Shown here in pieces: positions 20,901-32,231 of a DNA stretch of 64,000 nt. The first letter of the stretch is position 1; every line of letters starts with the position of its first letter. The translations under genes and the position numbers were made by a program. The stretch lies in NCBI GenBank assembly GCA_030077755.1, contig JAQJZZ010000018.1:2294001-2358000 (forward strand), in the 5' to 3' direction. Source of the DNA: Filosporella fistucella. Taxonomy: Eukaryota; Ascomycota; Leotiomycetes; Helotiales. The notes under the pieces were generated by a model. It was given only the letters and a program-made list of their open reading frames with translations, did no database searches and was not told where the DNA came from.

Positions 20901-22042
20901 ATGAACGACCTATTCGCAGTTCAGACATCGAATATGGCCGCCGAAAATAATACCGACAAAGGCAAAGAAAGGGAAAGAGACTCCCCAGTCCCAGATCCCA
21001 ACGATCCCCGCACGAAAAATAAATGGTTCGGCCGTTTCCACGAAGGAGCTTGGTACTGTCACTGTGAAGACGGAGAACGGAAAGCGATATGTCTAACTAT
21101 CGCACGACCTAACCATCCAAATTATGGAGAGAAATGTAATATCTTACATCCATCCCTTCCTTTCCCCTCTGCTCTCTGCAAACATCCGATTCCTCAAGTA
21201 TCAATTCACTAACAATCCCAGTCTGGATCTGTCCCAAACCCAAAGATAGACAATGTGCTTTCTTCCTCCTCGTCAAAGATACGCCCCAAGCAAAAACCTG
21301 GCTCTCCTCTTTCGGCTCCCCTCCCCGTCCTCAGTTACCAGATCCTAGATCCCCGGAAACGCCCTGGAGTATAGCCAAACGTTGTAAACGTAAGCCAGTA
21401 AGTCGAGAAAACTCAGGAGAGTCAGGAAATGGAGAGGGCCCATCTGGATTACGACGAGGTGAAGAGGACGAAGAAGAGGAAGAGGGAGAAGAAAGTCCAA
21501 CGAGGAAGATAGCTAGGAGGACAAGGAGTGAGAATCCTGGACCGTCGTTCAGAGAGAGATTAGAGAGTGCTAGATCGACTGCTGCGAATGGGAATGGATT
21601 ACCAACACCGACTACTATCTCTAGACCAGCTATCCTAACCCCTTCTTCCTCCGCCGAAGCCCAAGATCCCTCCTCCACCTCACTAACACCCACCCGTACA
21701 ATGACTCTCCAACACTCCTCCACCCGCCTCCAACATGCGATCGATCTCACTTCTTCTCCCTCTCCCTCACCACCTCCCTCTCCTACAGAACAAATCGACA
21801 CCACGCTCTCAACTTCAATCCTCTCTATCCTAAAAGAAGACGGGACCCAAATCAGGGAATGGACTGAAATGAGAATAAAAGAGGAAATTGATACTGAGGT
21901 ACAGGTTTTTATCCTAAGAGCTAGGAGAGATGAGAGGGTGATTAGGGAATTGAGGGAGAGGATTAGTAGGATTGAGGGGGAGAAGAGGGGGTTGAAGGAA
22001 ATGTTGGATGAGTTGACGGGGGAGGTTGTTTTTACGCCGTGA
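20901..22042 (+). CDS. GRF-type zinc-finger protein with C-terminal coiled coil
   Basis: Probably a nuclear nucleic-acid-binding protein. Two exons (20901-21135, 21222-22042) sum to 1056 nt, 351 residues. The intron 21136-21221 falls inside the finger, and splicing joins PNYGEK to FWICPKP. The domain (residues about 45-100) reads WYCHCEDGERKAICLTIA, then GEKFWIC, then DRQCAFFLL. This is the C-x-C...C...C arrangement plus the FW and FF positions of GRF fingers, which bind single-stranded DNA in proteins such as topoisomerase III, APE2 and NEIL3. The middle is Ser/Pro/Glu-rich and disordered. The end (residues about 290-345) is a strongly charged coiled coil (RDERVIRELRERISRIEGE). No catalytic domain is attached. 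The function is unknown beyond the finger. Confidence 0.78.
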
Positions 22043-22476
22043 TAGAGCAGTGGAAGGAGAGGGGAAGTGGGATCGGGGGGTGAGAGAGGCGAGTATCAGA
22101 TTAGCAGTAGGAAGAGAGGGTGTGTTAGAAGGGAGAAAGAAGGAATGAGTTATGATATAAATAAAGCTTGAATTGGTAATTAGCGACGCGATTTACAAAG
22201 GGCGCCATTTCTGACTGGTGGGAGGCATTAAATCGGGTTTATAAGCGTATATATTCTCCCTACATTTTAGTAACATATACCCCTCTTTTATATTCAACGC
22301 CATGGGTATGCTTGATCGAGCCCAGGTCAGATATCACTCCTCGAGTGAGACCACCTTGATGCTGGAACACAAGACTCAAATATAGCCAACAAATGCACAA
22401 TATACATGAACGGTTGCAGATATTTGGTAGTTTATCGCTTGCTTAAATACTCCTGAACTCTATCTACTGCACTATC
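22043..22476. other. Convergent intergenic region
   Basis: Shared 3' flank of the GRF gene and lhs1. No gene seen. Confidence 0.5.
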
Positions 22477-25400
22477 TCACAATTCGTCGTGCTTCTCTTT
22501 CTTCTCGCCAGATGACTTTTCTTCCTTTGCATCTTTCGCTGCCTGCTCTTTCTTGCTCTTCTCAATGAAGGCTAATATCTCCTCCTCACTCGGCATCTCT
22601 CCATCCTCACCAATCTTGAATGCTGGCTTTCCCTCACCATTAAAATCAATTGTCTTCTCTGGATTCTTGCCAGAGCTTGACTTTGAAGCCTTCTTTCCTT
22701 TCTTTGACTTTGTCGCCTTCTTAGGCTTGACAGGTGGACGCTTCGTCTTGAATGGCTGTCTCATGCTCTTCATGATGAGATCAACATGGATATCTGTCAG
22801 AGCTTTGGCTTTTGCGGCAAGATCTTTCGAGTGCAGGACTGGATCATCAGTTGCAGAAAGCTTATCTTGCTCTGCAATCTTCTCGGTCAACCACGTACTG
22901 GTTGATTCGTAGAGAGCTTGAGATTCAACAAGATCTGCTTCAGTATAGACAGGTGGGTCCATGGTCTCCTCCTCAACAGGGGCTGAGGTGGTTGATGTTG
23001 TTTCCTCATCCTCAAGTCCTTCAAAATCGTCTGATATTGGTGTTGGGCTAGGGGTTGCAGTCTTTGCAGCAGCTTTCGACGAGCTGAATGATTCACGCGC
23101 TTTGGTATCATTCTCAATTTGTCCCTTGATACCGATCATAACTTGTTGAGTTTGATTCAAAGCATCCTGAAGAGCCTTCAATTTCTCGGGTCTGGCCACT
23201 GCTTCTTCTTTCCGGAACTCAATTGGCTTCACGATATCTTTCATCTCCTTGAGTTTAGCTTTCAGTTCTTCTCTACTGGCCTCGGCTCCTCCTGAGTAAA
23301 TCCAATCACTAGCTGCCTTGGCTTTAGACTCCAAATCAGCCCTTTCTTTCTCAGTAGAAGCCGCAATGAAATCTGCATCTTCCAGAAGATCGCGTGCTTT
23401 GTATGTGAATCCTTCAAGCTGATTCAAAGATTCTTCACGCAAACGGCGTGAGCGATCAGAATCATCGAAAGCTGCAATGCGATCCTTCATACGTTTGAGC
23501 TCTGCTGGTGGCAAGAATGGAAGACCCTTAGCCTCGACTGTATACTTTAAGGGAACGACCTCAAGTCTCTTGGTCTTTTTCGCATCCTTAGTTGCAGAAG
23601 CTGACGCGGATGAAGATGTCGAGGTAGAAGATGAGGAGGATGAGCCACTGCTCGATGAGCTGGTGGTAGCGGAGCTGGACTCCGCTGTCTCGTCGTCTGA
23701 CAAAGGAGCTTGATCCTTCTTTCCAAACCCGAATAGACCCTTCACACTATCAACCATGCTCTCCTTCTCCTCTGAGGCTTCCACCTCGCAGTCTAAAACG
23801 AGTTTCAAAATTTCGACTTCACCGTTACTTGGGGCCAGGCGAGTGGTCATGCGAACGTTGATTGCACCATCATCACAACCGAATTTAGTCTTGAGGTGAG
23901 CAACTGATTCTGTGAGATTTTGTGTGGTGAGATGAAGAAGCTCCTTCTCCGCTGAGCCAGGTGAAACATTCTCGGCGGAGCCAACATGTTGGTAAAACTT
24001 GACGGTGAACGGGTCCTCCTGGTTCTTGAAAGTATACGTCTTTTCAGCTCCCAGGAAGGATTGGGCTTGCCACAATCTTTGGTGTTGAGGCTTCTCGTAG
24101 ATATTAATCCACTTGACACCAGCTGGGTAAGTGGCGCCTTCGTAGGTTTTGATATTCTTTACTCGGAAAGATGGGCTAAGACCTGCTCCTTTGAAACCAG
24201 CACCGAACACGGCAGCCTCGTCAGCATTAACATTCGATCGGATCTTGTCTCCCTTTCCAACAAACTTCTCAAGCTCCTTTTGTACGAATGGCGTGCGAAC
24301 AGCACCACCGTGCAAAATGATAGAATCGATGTCTATAATTTCCAACATAGCCATATCCAAAGCTTTCTGCATGACAACCGGGACGCGGGCGGCATGAGCC
24401 TCCGTCATCTTTTCGAAGCTATCACGAGTGATCTTGTAGCGGAAGTCGACATCTTCATAAAGACCTTCAAAGCTGGATTGAGTATTGGTGTTGGCACTGA
24501 GGATCTGTCTCAACCTCTCGGCCTCCTTCCAGAGTTTTGCTGCTGCTCTACCATGAGCCTGAACCTTTTCCACTGTAGGTGCAACACCCTTTGCTGCTGG
24601 CGAAGCGACGAATTGAGCTATCATATCATCTACAATGACTGCGTTCAAAGCATCACCACCAAGAGTCCTATCCCATCCGCTACCCAAAACTTGGACTTCT
24701 TGGATGGTCTTGTTAAATTTCCCAACATCCTTGACAGTTCTTCCCTGGAACTTTAAAATAGTGGCCTTCGTGGAACCCGCGCCCATGTCAAAAACCATAT
24801 GAATTTCGGGTTTCGCCCCATCAGTGATGCTTGGGAAAGTTCGAGATGTTGCGTAATTAAGACCGACAGCCAATCCATCACTAATCATTTCCAGTATACG
24901 AAGTCCTGCCAGCTCCGCGGCCAATTGAACCGCTCTTCTCTCCTCTGCACTGAAAAATGTTGGAACTGTAATAACCAAGTCTTTCACACTACTGCCTTTT
25001 CCAGCAAGTGCCTCTGCATTCTTTTGTATGCTCTGAAGTTGCATTGCCAAAATCTCTTCGATTGACCATGGTGCCTCATCATCTGCGAAAGCTCCGCTCT
25101 TGAATGCAGCGGTTCCTCTTGTCTTATCCGTTTCCAGTTTCAAAGCTGGATGCCTGGTGGCATAATCTTGAACCACGGAATTTTCGGTGCTCAATCCAAG
25201 AAGTCTTTTGAGGTTTGGATATACGTCTCCTGGGAATCGAGCTGCCAATGCAATTGCATCAGATCCATATGCCCTCTCTGGGAAATCGCCGCTCTTAATA
25301 TTCTTTGCTGGCTTGAATGCGACAGCGGACATCTCTTTCCGCCGCGAATCTTTTGTCAGGACGATATCGAGAGGTATTCCTGGCTTCACCAATGCTGCTT

Positions 25401-25542
25401 TAATATATTCGGTGCCTAAGTCTACGCCCAATACGGCAGACGCAGCCAGTGCAGTCGAGCTGAAGAGATAGACGAGGCATAGAAGCCTAAGAAGAGGTGA
25501 TGAGAACATATTTGTCGTGGTATGCCGTGATCGCGGGGCCAT
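22477..25542 (-). CDS. lhs1: ER lumenal Hsp70-like chaperone Lhs1 (Hyou1/Grp170)
   Basis: An Hsp110/Grp170-class chaperone of the ER lumen. It acts as nucleotide-exchange factor for Kar2/BiP during protein translocation and folding. The single exon encodes 1021 residues. The N-terminus has a hydrophobic signal (LLRLLCLVYLFSSTALAAS). A second Met at residue 12 would give a cleaner signal peptide. The nucleotide-binding domain spans about residues 40-430, with phosphate 1 VLGVDLGTEYIKAAL, VITVPTFFSAEERRAV, phosphate 2 MVFDMGAGSTKATIL and IILHGGAVRTPFVQ. A beta domain, a long acidic Ser-rich insertion (about residues 600-650) and an extended alpha-helical C-terminal region follow. The protein ends EKKEKHDEL, a canonical HDEL retrieval signal. 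Length and order match Grp170/Lhs1. Confidence 0.95.
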   Translation of the reverse strand: MAPRSRHTTTNMFSSPLLRLLCLVYLFSSTALAASAVLGVDLGTEYIKAALVKPGIPLDIVLTKDSRRKEMSAVAFKPAKNIKSGDFPERAYGSDAIALAARFPGDVYPNLKRLLGLSTENSVVQDYATRHPALKLETDKTRGTAAFKSGAFADDEAPWSIEEILAMQLQSIQKNAEALAGKGSSVKDLVITVPTFFSAEERRAVQLAAELAGLRILEMISDGLAVGLNYATSRTFPSITDGAKPEIHMVFDMGAGSTKATILKFQGRTVKDVGKFNKTIQEVQVLGSGWDRTLGGDALNAVIVDDMIAQFVASPAAKGVAPTVEKVQAHGRAAAKLWKEAERLRQILSANTNTQSSFEGLYEDVDFRYKITRDSFEKMTEAHAARVPVVMQKALDMAMLEIIDIDSIILHGGAVRTPFVQKELEKFVGKGDKIRSNVNADEAAVFGAGFKGAGLSPSFRVKNIKTYEGATYPAGVKWINIYEKPQHQRLWQAQSFLGAEKTYTFKNQEDPFTVKFYQHVGSAENVSPGSAEKELLHLTTQNLTESVAHLKTKFGCDDGAINVRMTTRLAPSNGEVEILKLVLDCEVEASEEKESMVDSVKGLFGFGKKDQAPLSDDETAESSSATTSSSSSGSSSSSSTSTSSSASASATKDAKKTKRLEVVPLKYTVEAKGLPFLPPAELKRMKDRIAAFDDSDRSRRLREESLNQLEGFTYKARDLLEDADFIAASTEKERADLESKAKAASDWIYSGGAEASREELKAKLKEMKDIVKPIEFRKEEAVARPEKLKALQDALNQTQQVMIGIKGQIENDTKARESFSSSKAAAKTATPSPTPISDDFEGLEDEETTSTTSAPVEEETMDPPVYTEADLVESQALYESTSTWLTEKIAEQDKLSATDDPVLHSKDLAAKAKALTDIHVDLIMKSMRQPFKTKRPPVKPKKATKSKKGKKASKSSSGKNPEKTIDFNGEGKPAFKIGEDGEMPSEEEILAFIEKSKKEQAAKDAKEEKSSGEKKEKHDEL

Positions 25543-26432
25543 GACGGGTGGTTGTGTAACTGCTGAAAGAGTGAAGCAGTCGCCTGCAGGAAGGTGAAGG
25601 GAAAGGTTAAATGATCAATTCGAAGGCATAAATCTGTCCACAAGTCTGTCCACAGTTGCAAGCGGTAATTGGTAAGAGTATTTAGGATTCACTTGGGGTG
25701 AAAGTTGCAAGAGGTCAAGTATCCTTGTCACTGATAAAAAAGGACAGTTTGTTCTTCGATAAAGCTTTGGCATTAGTTCTGCCAGAAGGCTAGGACGAAA
25801 AGGGGAGCGGTCTACACAACAATCGAGAAGCTGTGATGGCATATTCTACACTCGGCATAACTTCGGTAGTGAGTAAGTTGGGTCCCGAAAATCAAGGCGC
25901 TGCAATCACGATCTAATCTATTTCATCTCATCAAGTCTTATTCTTGTATTTCTCGTCTCGTCTCTTCTCCAAATCATCGTTGACGATCTGCAAGAAACCT
26001 TGATATGCTGTCATGTGCCACAGCTACCGAACAACTGTGTACGGGCCAAAAAGCGGTAAGCTCGTACTTGGTATTCGAGGTATTTCAAAGTTGGCCAAGT
26101 TGCTACTTCTCTTGCTAGAACATTAACATTGCAAAGCAACTAACTCAAGCCGCCCATGTTTCTTGTCCAAACAATTGCATTTACTCAGGCATTTTACGCA
26201 ATCAGAATCTCCCACGCTTCTGAGGACTTGCAGGCGGCGACTGCGAGATTGTCACAGAAAGACTCAACATAAGACTCACAATACAGCACGCCCATAATAC
26301 CGTCGAGTCTAGGACATCCCTAGCTCCAGACTCCTAGTGAACAGAAGCAGATCATCCTACGGTTTTGCTCTAGCATCTCTATCCAACAATCTAGGTGTAA
26401 GCATTCAAGCTTCAAGTAGCTCAACGGTCACA
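25543..26432. promoter_or_regulatory. Divergent upstream region of lhs1 and the GNAT gene
   Basis: 890 bp between start codons, with no supported coding frame. lhs1 is expected to respond to the unfolded-protein response, but I did not identify a clear response element. Confidence 0.3.
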
Positions 26433-27279
26433 ATGGGTACTCCGTTTATTGCTTTCCAAGGTCCTAGTGACTTGAGTGGATATGACAGAAAGAACCCGCC
26501 CTCGGAGCAGCCCTCAAACATATCGAAAACATTTCTAGATGCGATGGAGGTTCGAGAGCAAGTGTTTGTGGTAGAACAAAGTGTTCCGTTGGAGAACGAG
26601 TTCGATTCTGATGATCCTAGAGCATGTCATTGGGTAAGTCGTTGCGCCTGCTTTGGTTTTGCACAATACTAATCGATTTCAGGTCATCTATGCCTCAGTC
26701 AATACCACAACCCAGCCCGAGAAGAAAAATGCCGAAGGAGACATCACAACTAGAAAACAAAGTGTAACACAGAGTATACCTATTGGTACAATCAGATTAG
26801 TTCCATTTCCACATCCTCCTCATCCAGAGCCAGGCTCTTCATACACTGCAGACGCGCTCGAGACTGCAGATGATCCGAATTCATCCGATTCTCCACCGTT
26901 CATAATTGATCGAGCTACGACGTTTCATGATGGGAAAGAGCCATACCTCAAATTAGGCCGACTTGCAGTGTTGAAAGAATTTAGAGGTACAGGACTTGCA
27001 AATCTACTTGTTGGGGCTGCAATGACATGGGTACAACAAAATCCCACTTACTTCAATCCCTCTGTAATCAACGTAGGATTGGAGAAAATGGGCACTTCAG
27101 AGACTCATGATATCCCTGTTTGGAAGGGTCTGATTTGCGTTCATGCTCAGGAACAGGTTGGAAAGGCTTGGTTAAAGTGGGGATTCGAGCTAGACGAAGG
27201 AATGGGAACGTGGATCGAAGAAGGAATCAATCATGTGGGAATGTTTCAGAGGTTGAATCTGCAAGCTCCAGAATCTTGA
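26433..27279 (+). CDS. GNAT family N-acetyltransferase
   Basis: An acetyl-CoA-dependent N-acetyltransferase of unknown substrate. Two exons (26433-26633, 26683-27279) sum to 798 nt, 265 residues. The 49-nt intron has donor GTAAGT and a TACTAAT branch site, and splicing joins RACHW to VIYAS. The first in-frame ATG is 26433, and the frame upstream has none. The fold is visible as VREQVFVVEQSVPLENEFD (strand beta1 to alpha1), SIPIGTIRLVPFP (beta4), YLKLGRLAVLKEFRGTGLANLLV (motif A, with the acetyl-CoA pyrophosphate loop RGTGLA) and a C-terminal KWGFELDEG segment. A disordered, Pro-rich insertion lies between beta4 and motif A. The family is widespread in Pezizomycotina as a hypothetical acetyltransferase. 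Confidence 0.87.
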
Positions 27280-29096
27280 GTGACGCGTGGACGCAGACTA
27301 CATATTTTTCGGCACAGCAAGGCCGTAGCGTGTCAGTCAATGATACCTGAAAAGCGTTCAATATCACATCATTTTCAAGCTCGACACAGAGAAACGGAAC
27401 CTGGTAGCCAAACTGTCAGCTCTTCCTCATAACTAATATTCAAGTCCTAATTTCTTCCACGCCTGCCCATGGCTCATACAGCGTAACCATCGCTGGTCAC
27501 AGCGGTACCCAATGCAGGGCTCGTCAGATAGGTCGAGGCTGCTATTGAGCTGATATTGACCTCCTATCATTTAGCCATATAGAACAGATCTGAAAATTTG
27601 ACAATGGTTTGGAATGGCGAAAGATTGTGCCATAATGTGACAGGTCGATGTGGGGGTGATATCAGCTCGTTATTATTCGAGACCTCGATTCGGATACTTC
27701 CAATGTGGCAAGATAAAGTGGAATCCGAAAATCAAGATGTTTCAATTACAAGATAAGATTGATCCATGAACTCTACGTCCAATTAGATCAAAAAGAAGGC
27801 ATGAAGCCTTATCACAATTTCTCACGTCACACAAGATGTAGCATCAAGATCTTAACATGAAGCGGAAGCAGAAACATGTACTTCCGCATCGAAGGAGCTG
27901 AAGGTATGTGAGAGGCATGTGTCACCAGATGAGAGGAGCAAACATCTCACCAATAATGTCGAAATGCTAAGTTGATGTCAAATGCCGGAAGAATAGGGCT
28001 GAAACTTTCCTGGTCACAATGTGACTGGTCCGCATTTACGATTTTCCCTCCTTCGAATATCTAGTGCTGATTGGGCTGTACCAGAAGATGTGGTCAGCCT
28101 TCAATCTCAGCCCGTAGCGATAACGCTCAAGGTAAGCAACATCTTCCGTCGCATCTCAAATATTTGGCATCTGATAGTTGAAATTTCAAAGATCGGCAAT
28201 TATTACTTCGTCTTTGGATAGTTCACAGTATCTCACTATTTTCCAGCCCGCGCTCTGACACACCCGATGCTTTCGGGGTGTCAACTTGACGAGAGGCTCT
28301 CCGGGTCCTTGTATTTTGAGCCTCGCCTCCTCGTGGCAGTGTTTGCGAATTCAGGATGCATATTCTCAAGGCCCAATAACTGCGACAATGCCAACTCCAT
28401 CCAAAAATGACAAAGCATGGTCTGTGTCGAAATGTTTGGAGGGCATACCCAGAACTTCCGGATACTTGCTAGGACACGCCTCGAAACTGCTTTGTTCTAT
28501 GCTTACCCATCGATAAAAATCCAGGTCTGCAAGGCTGATCGATGACAAATAATGGTAAGCTTCGCAAAATCAAAGCAAAGACTCAATCAAGCAACATTCG
28601 GCTACACACTTTTCGCACCCTCCTTTCATTCGTTTACCATACTTTATTCCCCCACAAACTCCAGGATTGAGGTCTCGAATTCCATGGTTGTGGGAAGCTC
28701 AAACCCACAAGGTCTCCACCATGTTTTCCATGTAGCCACTTACGCGAGGCACCTTCACGAGGCTGAGCTAGGGGGTGTTCATGCAGACAGGGGAGCATGT
28801 TCGTCCGCACAGACTCCCCTCCAACACCCAACCGCCCAGCGTCTATTTTCAGCTTCAATCCTTTCCCACCGAGAGTTTGCACCTGCATCCTGCTCACAAC
28901 ATGAATGTCTCACACCAAGAATTTGTTCAGATATAAACCCAACGCATTTATCCGCCCATCATGCAGTCCCGTATTTTTAGAGGGCGGTCTACAATCGATA
29001 TCGGAACTTTCTTCCATTTAAGCATATATGGAGTCGAGGAAGGAAGCATAACCTTGAGTGTATCTTGTTACACGGGCCTCGATGAATGCTTAAAGG
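27280..29096. other. 1.8 kb intergenic, no supported gene
   Basis: A 142-codon plus frame at 28552-28980 is opposed by an 87-codon frame on the other strand. Neither has a domain or conserved motif. I see no repeats or transposase remnants. The right part is the promoter of the membrane-protein gene. Confidence 0.45.
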
Positions 29097-31354
29097 ATGG
29101 CTGGTCGCGGAGGTACACGTGATGGCGCTGTGAACAGGTCAATGGAAGTCGATGTTATCGAATCTGAAAATGCAGGAGTCCAGTCACCTTTAAACCCAAG
29201 CTCACACACCCACTCGAGGGGACTATCAGAGTCGCAAAATCTGTTACCAAATAGCCCAAAGAACCTGTTTCATTATTCATCGACCAAGCAGATTAATTTT
29301 GGGGCACCATCAGAACTTGCTTATGACCCAGGGGCACCTATTCCTGGAAGAGAGTCGCCGGCATGGAGTGGTATCCCAAAAACTTTGGCGAGGAGCAGGA
29401 AAGAAAGATGGAGGGATTTGACAACCGATGTCTTGTCTATGTGTGCTGGGCTACCGTTTTTTGCACTGGCGGGTGTGTTGATTTGGGTTGATGGAGAGCA
29501 GGTTGAGCAACACAAGGAGAATGTTTTAAATGAATGCATCAAAGGAGTAGGAGAATTGTACATGCTTTTGGGTGGTACCGAGACTGATATTTTTAGGCGT
29601 CCACACTGTTCCCGCTTGTCTTCTCGATCATCGTCGGACGAGCCATGATTAAGCTTGCCTCATGGAAGCTCGAAATAGGAGCGTCGATTGGGCTATTGGA
29701 GCGCCTGATGGGAAGTCGAACTGTCGGTGGCACTATCATTACCCAATTCAGGCTTCGTTCATTTACAGCAGTCGGTATTGGTCTCGTCCTACTATGGTTG
29801 TTGTCACCAGTGGGAGGACAGGCGATTCTCAGAGTTTTGTCCACCAATGCCAGTCCCGCTGACGTTTCCACAAATATTACTTTTATGAACTTGCGACAAC
29901 AAAGCTACTCAGGCTCATCGACATTCAATTCTTGGTTCTCTGGATTCTCTGCCATGTTTAATTCTGCTCTCCTCGCCACTGCGATAGTGAAGAACAACTC
30001 GATGGATAGCTGGGGAAATGTCAAGATCCCGATGTTTTCAAGCTTGTCTAATATGTCGCAAGATGACAATGGATGGCGACAGATTCCTCAGAATAGCTCG
30101 GCACCAATATATTCGTCACTTTTTGGGTTGCCCATAGACGGCCTGTCTCAAGGTAGTACAACGCTGAATGTCGAATCATCGTACTTGGAGTTAAAATGTT
30201 CTAACATAACAACAAATACGACCCGAGGAACAAGCTATTTCGTCAACCCCGGCCTCATTTCGCAGACAGGACCATTCTACTCCTCGCAAAACATCACGTC
30301 AACCACACCTTGGGCAATGGGATATCTGGGTGATGATGTCACGTCATCTCTTTCCAATTCTTCAATTCTCAGTCTTGACAATTATCCCGGAAATAAGTCA
30401 ACTCAGAACTACTTTTCAGGCATATTCCTCTACCAGGACTTCTCCGGTTCTCAGAACGTGACCTCCGTGTACTGTGAACCATCGCAGTCTTACGTCGAGT
30501 CGAAAATTCTCTGCAGCAAATCTTCGGCCTCCTCTCCCCCGTCTTGCGCAGTCATAGCACAGCGAAAATCTCTCCTCTCGCATGTGACTTCCAATCTCAC
30601 GCCGTTGTCTCTGCTCCCTATATTCATTGGGATGACGTCTCTGCTACCACGTATATCACCGGAGCAGAACAGCATTTCCATGTTACAGAACTACTTGATC
30701 AATCCCTCCTCGCCGACCTATATTCAATCAACACCCTACGCATCGACTCAAAATTCAGAGTCACGTCTTCTATCTGTCTCTCCTGAAGATTTCGGAACCA
30801 GAATGGGTCAGATAATGAATGCCTTCATTCAAGGCAGCATGATCCACTCCCCTTCCTACTTGTCATCGGAGAGCAAACTACCGATATCTTCACTCTCTTC
30901 CACGCCATCCGAACTTTCATCCCAAATAACCTCCCTCTCACCATCTCTCACTGTTCTCGCCACAACCACAATCTCCACACCTCACTTCGCCGTCTCCTTG
31001 CCCTGGCTGATACTCTTCCTTCTATGCACTCTCATTCTCCCCCTCTCCTCGCTCGCCTCCGCTATCCTTTCCCGTCGCACGATCGCTCGCGATTACCTCC
31101 CCTATGTCTCGTCTCTCTGTCGCGAATCAGAATATGTTTCTTTTCCTACTGGAGGCGTCGGCTTGAACGGCATGGAGCGATCGAGAATGATGAAAGACAT
31201 GAGAATTAAACTTGGGGACGTAGGGGATTTAGAGGCGGGACTGGAGATTGGGACGGGTGTTGCGCTAAGAGTTGGAAAATTGGCGATTGGGCAAGTGGGC
31301 AAGGGGAGAGAGGTTGGAACGAGAGGTTTGGATAGGAGGAAACTTTATGTTTGA
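29097..31354 (+). CDS. Large membrane protein of unknown function with N-glycosylated outer domain
   Basis: Two exons (29097-29546, 29597-31354) sum to 2208 nt, 735 residues. The 50-nt intron (GTAGGA...TTTAG) joins ECIKG to ASTLFPLVFSIIVGRAM. The start context is AAAGGATGGC. The N-terminal ~100 residues are hydrophilic, and three hydrophobic segments follow (LSMCAGLPFFALAGVLIWV; STLFPLVFSIIVG; FTAVGIGLVLLWLLSPVG). A long Ser/Thr/Asn-rich region with many N-x-S/T sites (for example NCT-like NITTNTT, NVTS) comes next and is presumably extracellular. One more membrane segment (PWLILFLLCTLILPLSSLASAI) and a basic/acidic cytosolic tail close the protein. The layout resembles a common but uncharacterised family of fungal membrane proteins often annotated only as hypothetical. 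I cannot assign a role. Confidence 0.8.
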
Positions 31355-32231
31355 GGTGGATTCGGGTTTTGATTTTCTTGTTTATATATTACCATTCTTG
31401 AATTCTATGTCTTTGGTAACGGAACTCGTTCAGGGAAATGGTTGATGGTTTGCGTTTCTCGTCATCACCCTAATTTCATCTTGCAAGTGCAGATCCTGAC
31501 ATTTTTGATTTGTTTGAGTACATAAATCAAATAGCAGTTTTTTACTCCTGTTCAATGCATGTTGTTCGTCTAGCTACTCACAGCAAGTGAACTTCCCAAA
31601 AAGAATCAGTCAGGTGCAGGGGCATAAAGAAATATTATCATTTCCAAAACAAATCTCTCCAGGGTTATTAAATCTAGTGTATATGCAGATCCTATTTCTG
31701 GCTCTAATTCATCTGAGAGCGGTTCGAGCAAAGGTCTAAGTTTGAACTTCGCGGGTAATTCCCGTAATTTTCGGAGACCTATTTCAGATCTCAAGCCACA
31801 TACATTCACGATCTGTTCATAAGCAAGTTCTCCTGCAAGCGCTTGCTGCCCGCCTCGTGGAAGCGCGATTTAGCCTCAAGACAAACCATCACCGCAATTA
31901 AAATTTGACTTCAAACACAGAACTGCCGGGGGCACCTGAGTATATTAATATGCGGGGTTCATTATCTCCTCTTTCCCTCATTGGTTCTCCCTGATACAAA
32001 ACTGCCGACGCATAGTCAATTGGTCCATTTTACTGCCGTACTTTCATAGATCGATAAATTGAAGTAACGTGGAAGCGGGCTCAATATATGTTGCGCTCAA
32101 CAGGATAATATGAGAGATAGGAAATACAGGTAAAATGGAGTTTGGTTCGGTATATGTAGGATTGATCTGCTGTATTCTGAGAAGCGTTCGATAATTAAAA
32201 GTTCTCTAGCTGAAAAGCTGTTGTAGCAAGT
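31355..32231. other. Intergenic, no supported gene
   Basis: A 67-codon minus frame (31606-31809) has no recognisable feature. The right end is the promoter of the DUF1996 gene, and its ATG at 32232 is preceded by an A-rich leader. Confidence 0.45.

Noticed and set aside
23986..24756. 256-codon plus frame
   Set aside because: It is the complement of the lhs1 coding region, a shadow of a well-supported gene.
28552..28980. 142-codon plus frame
   Set aside because: Low-complexity composition, no motif, and opposed by an 87-codon frame.
31606..31809. Small minus-strand frame of 67 codons
   Set aside because: Isolated, with no splice partner or domain.
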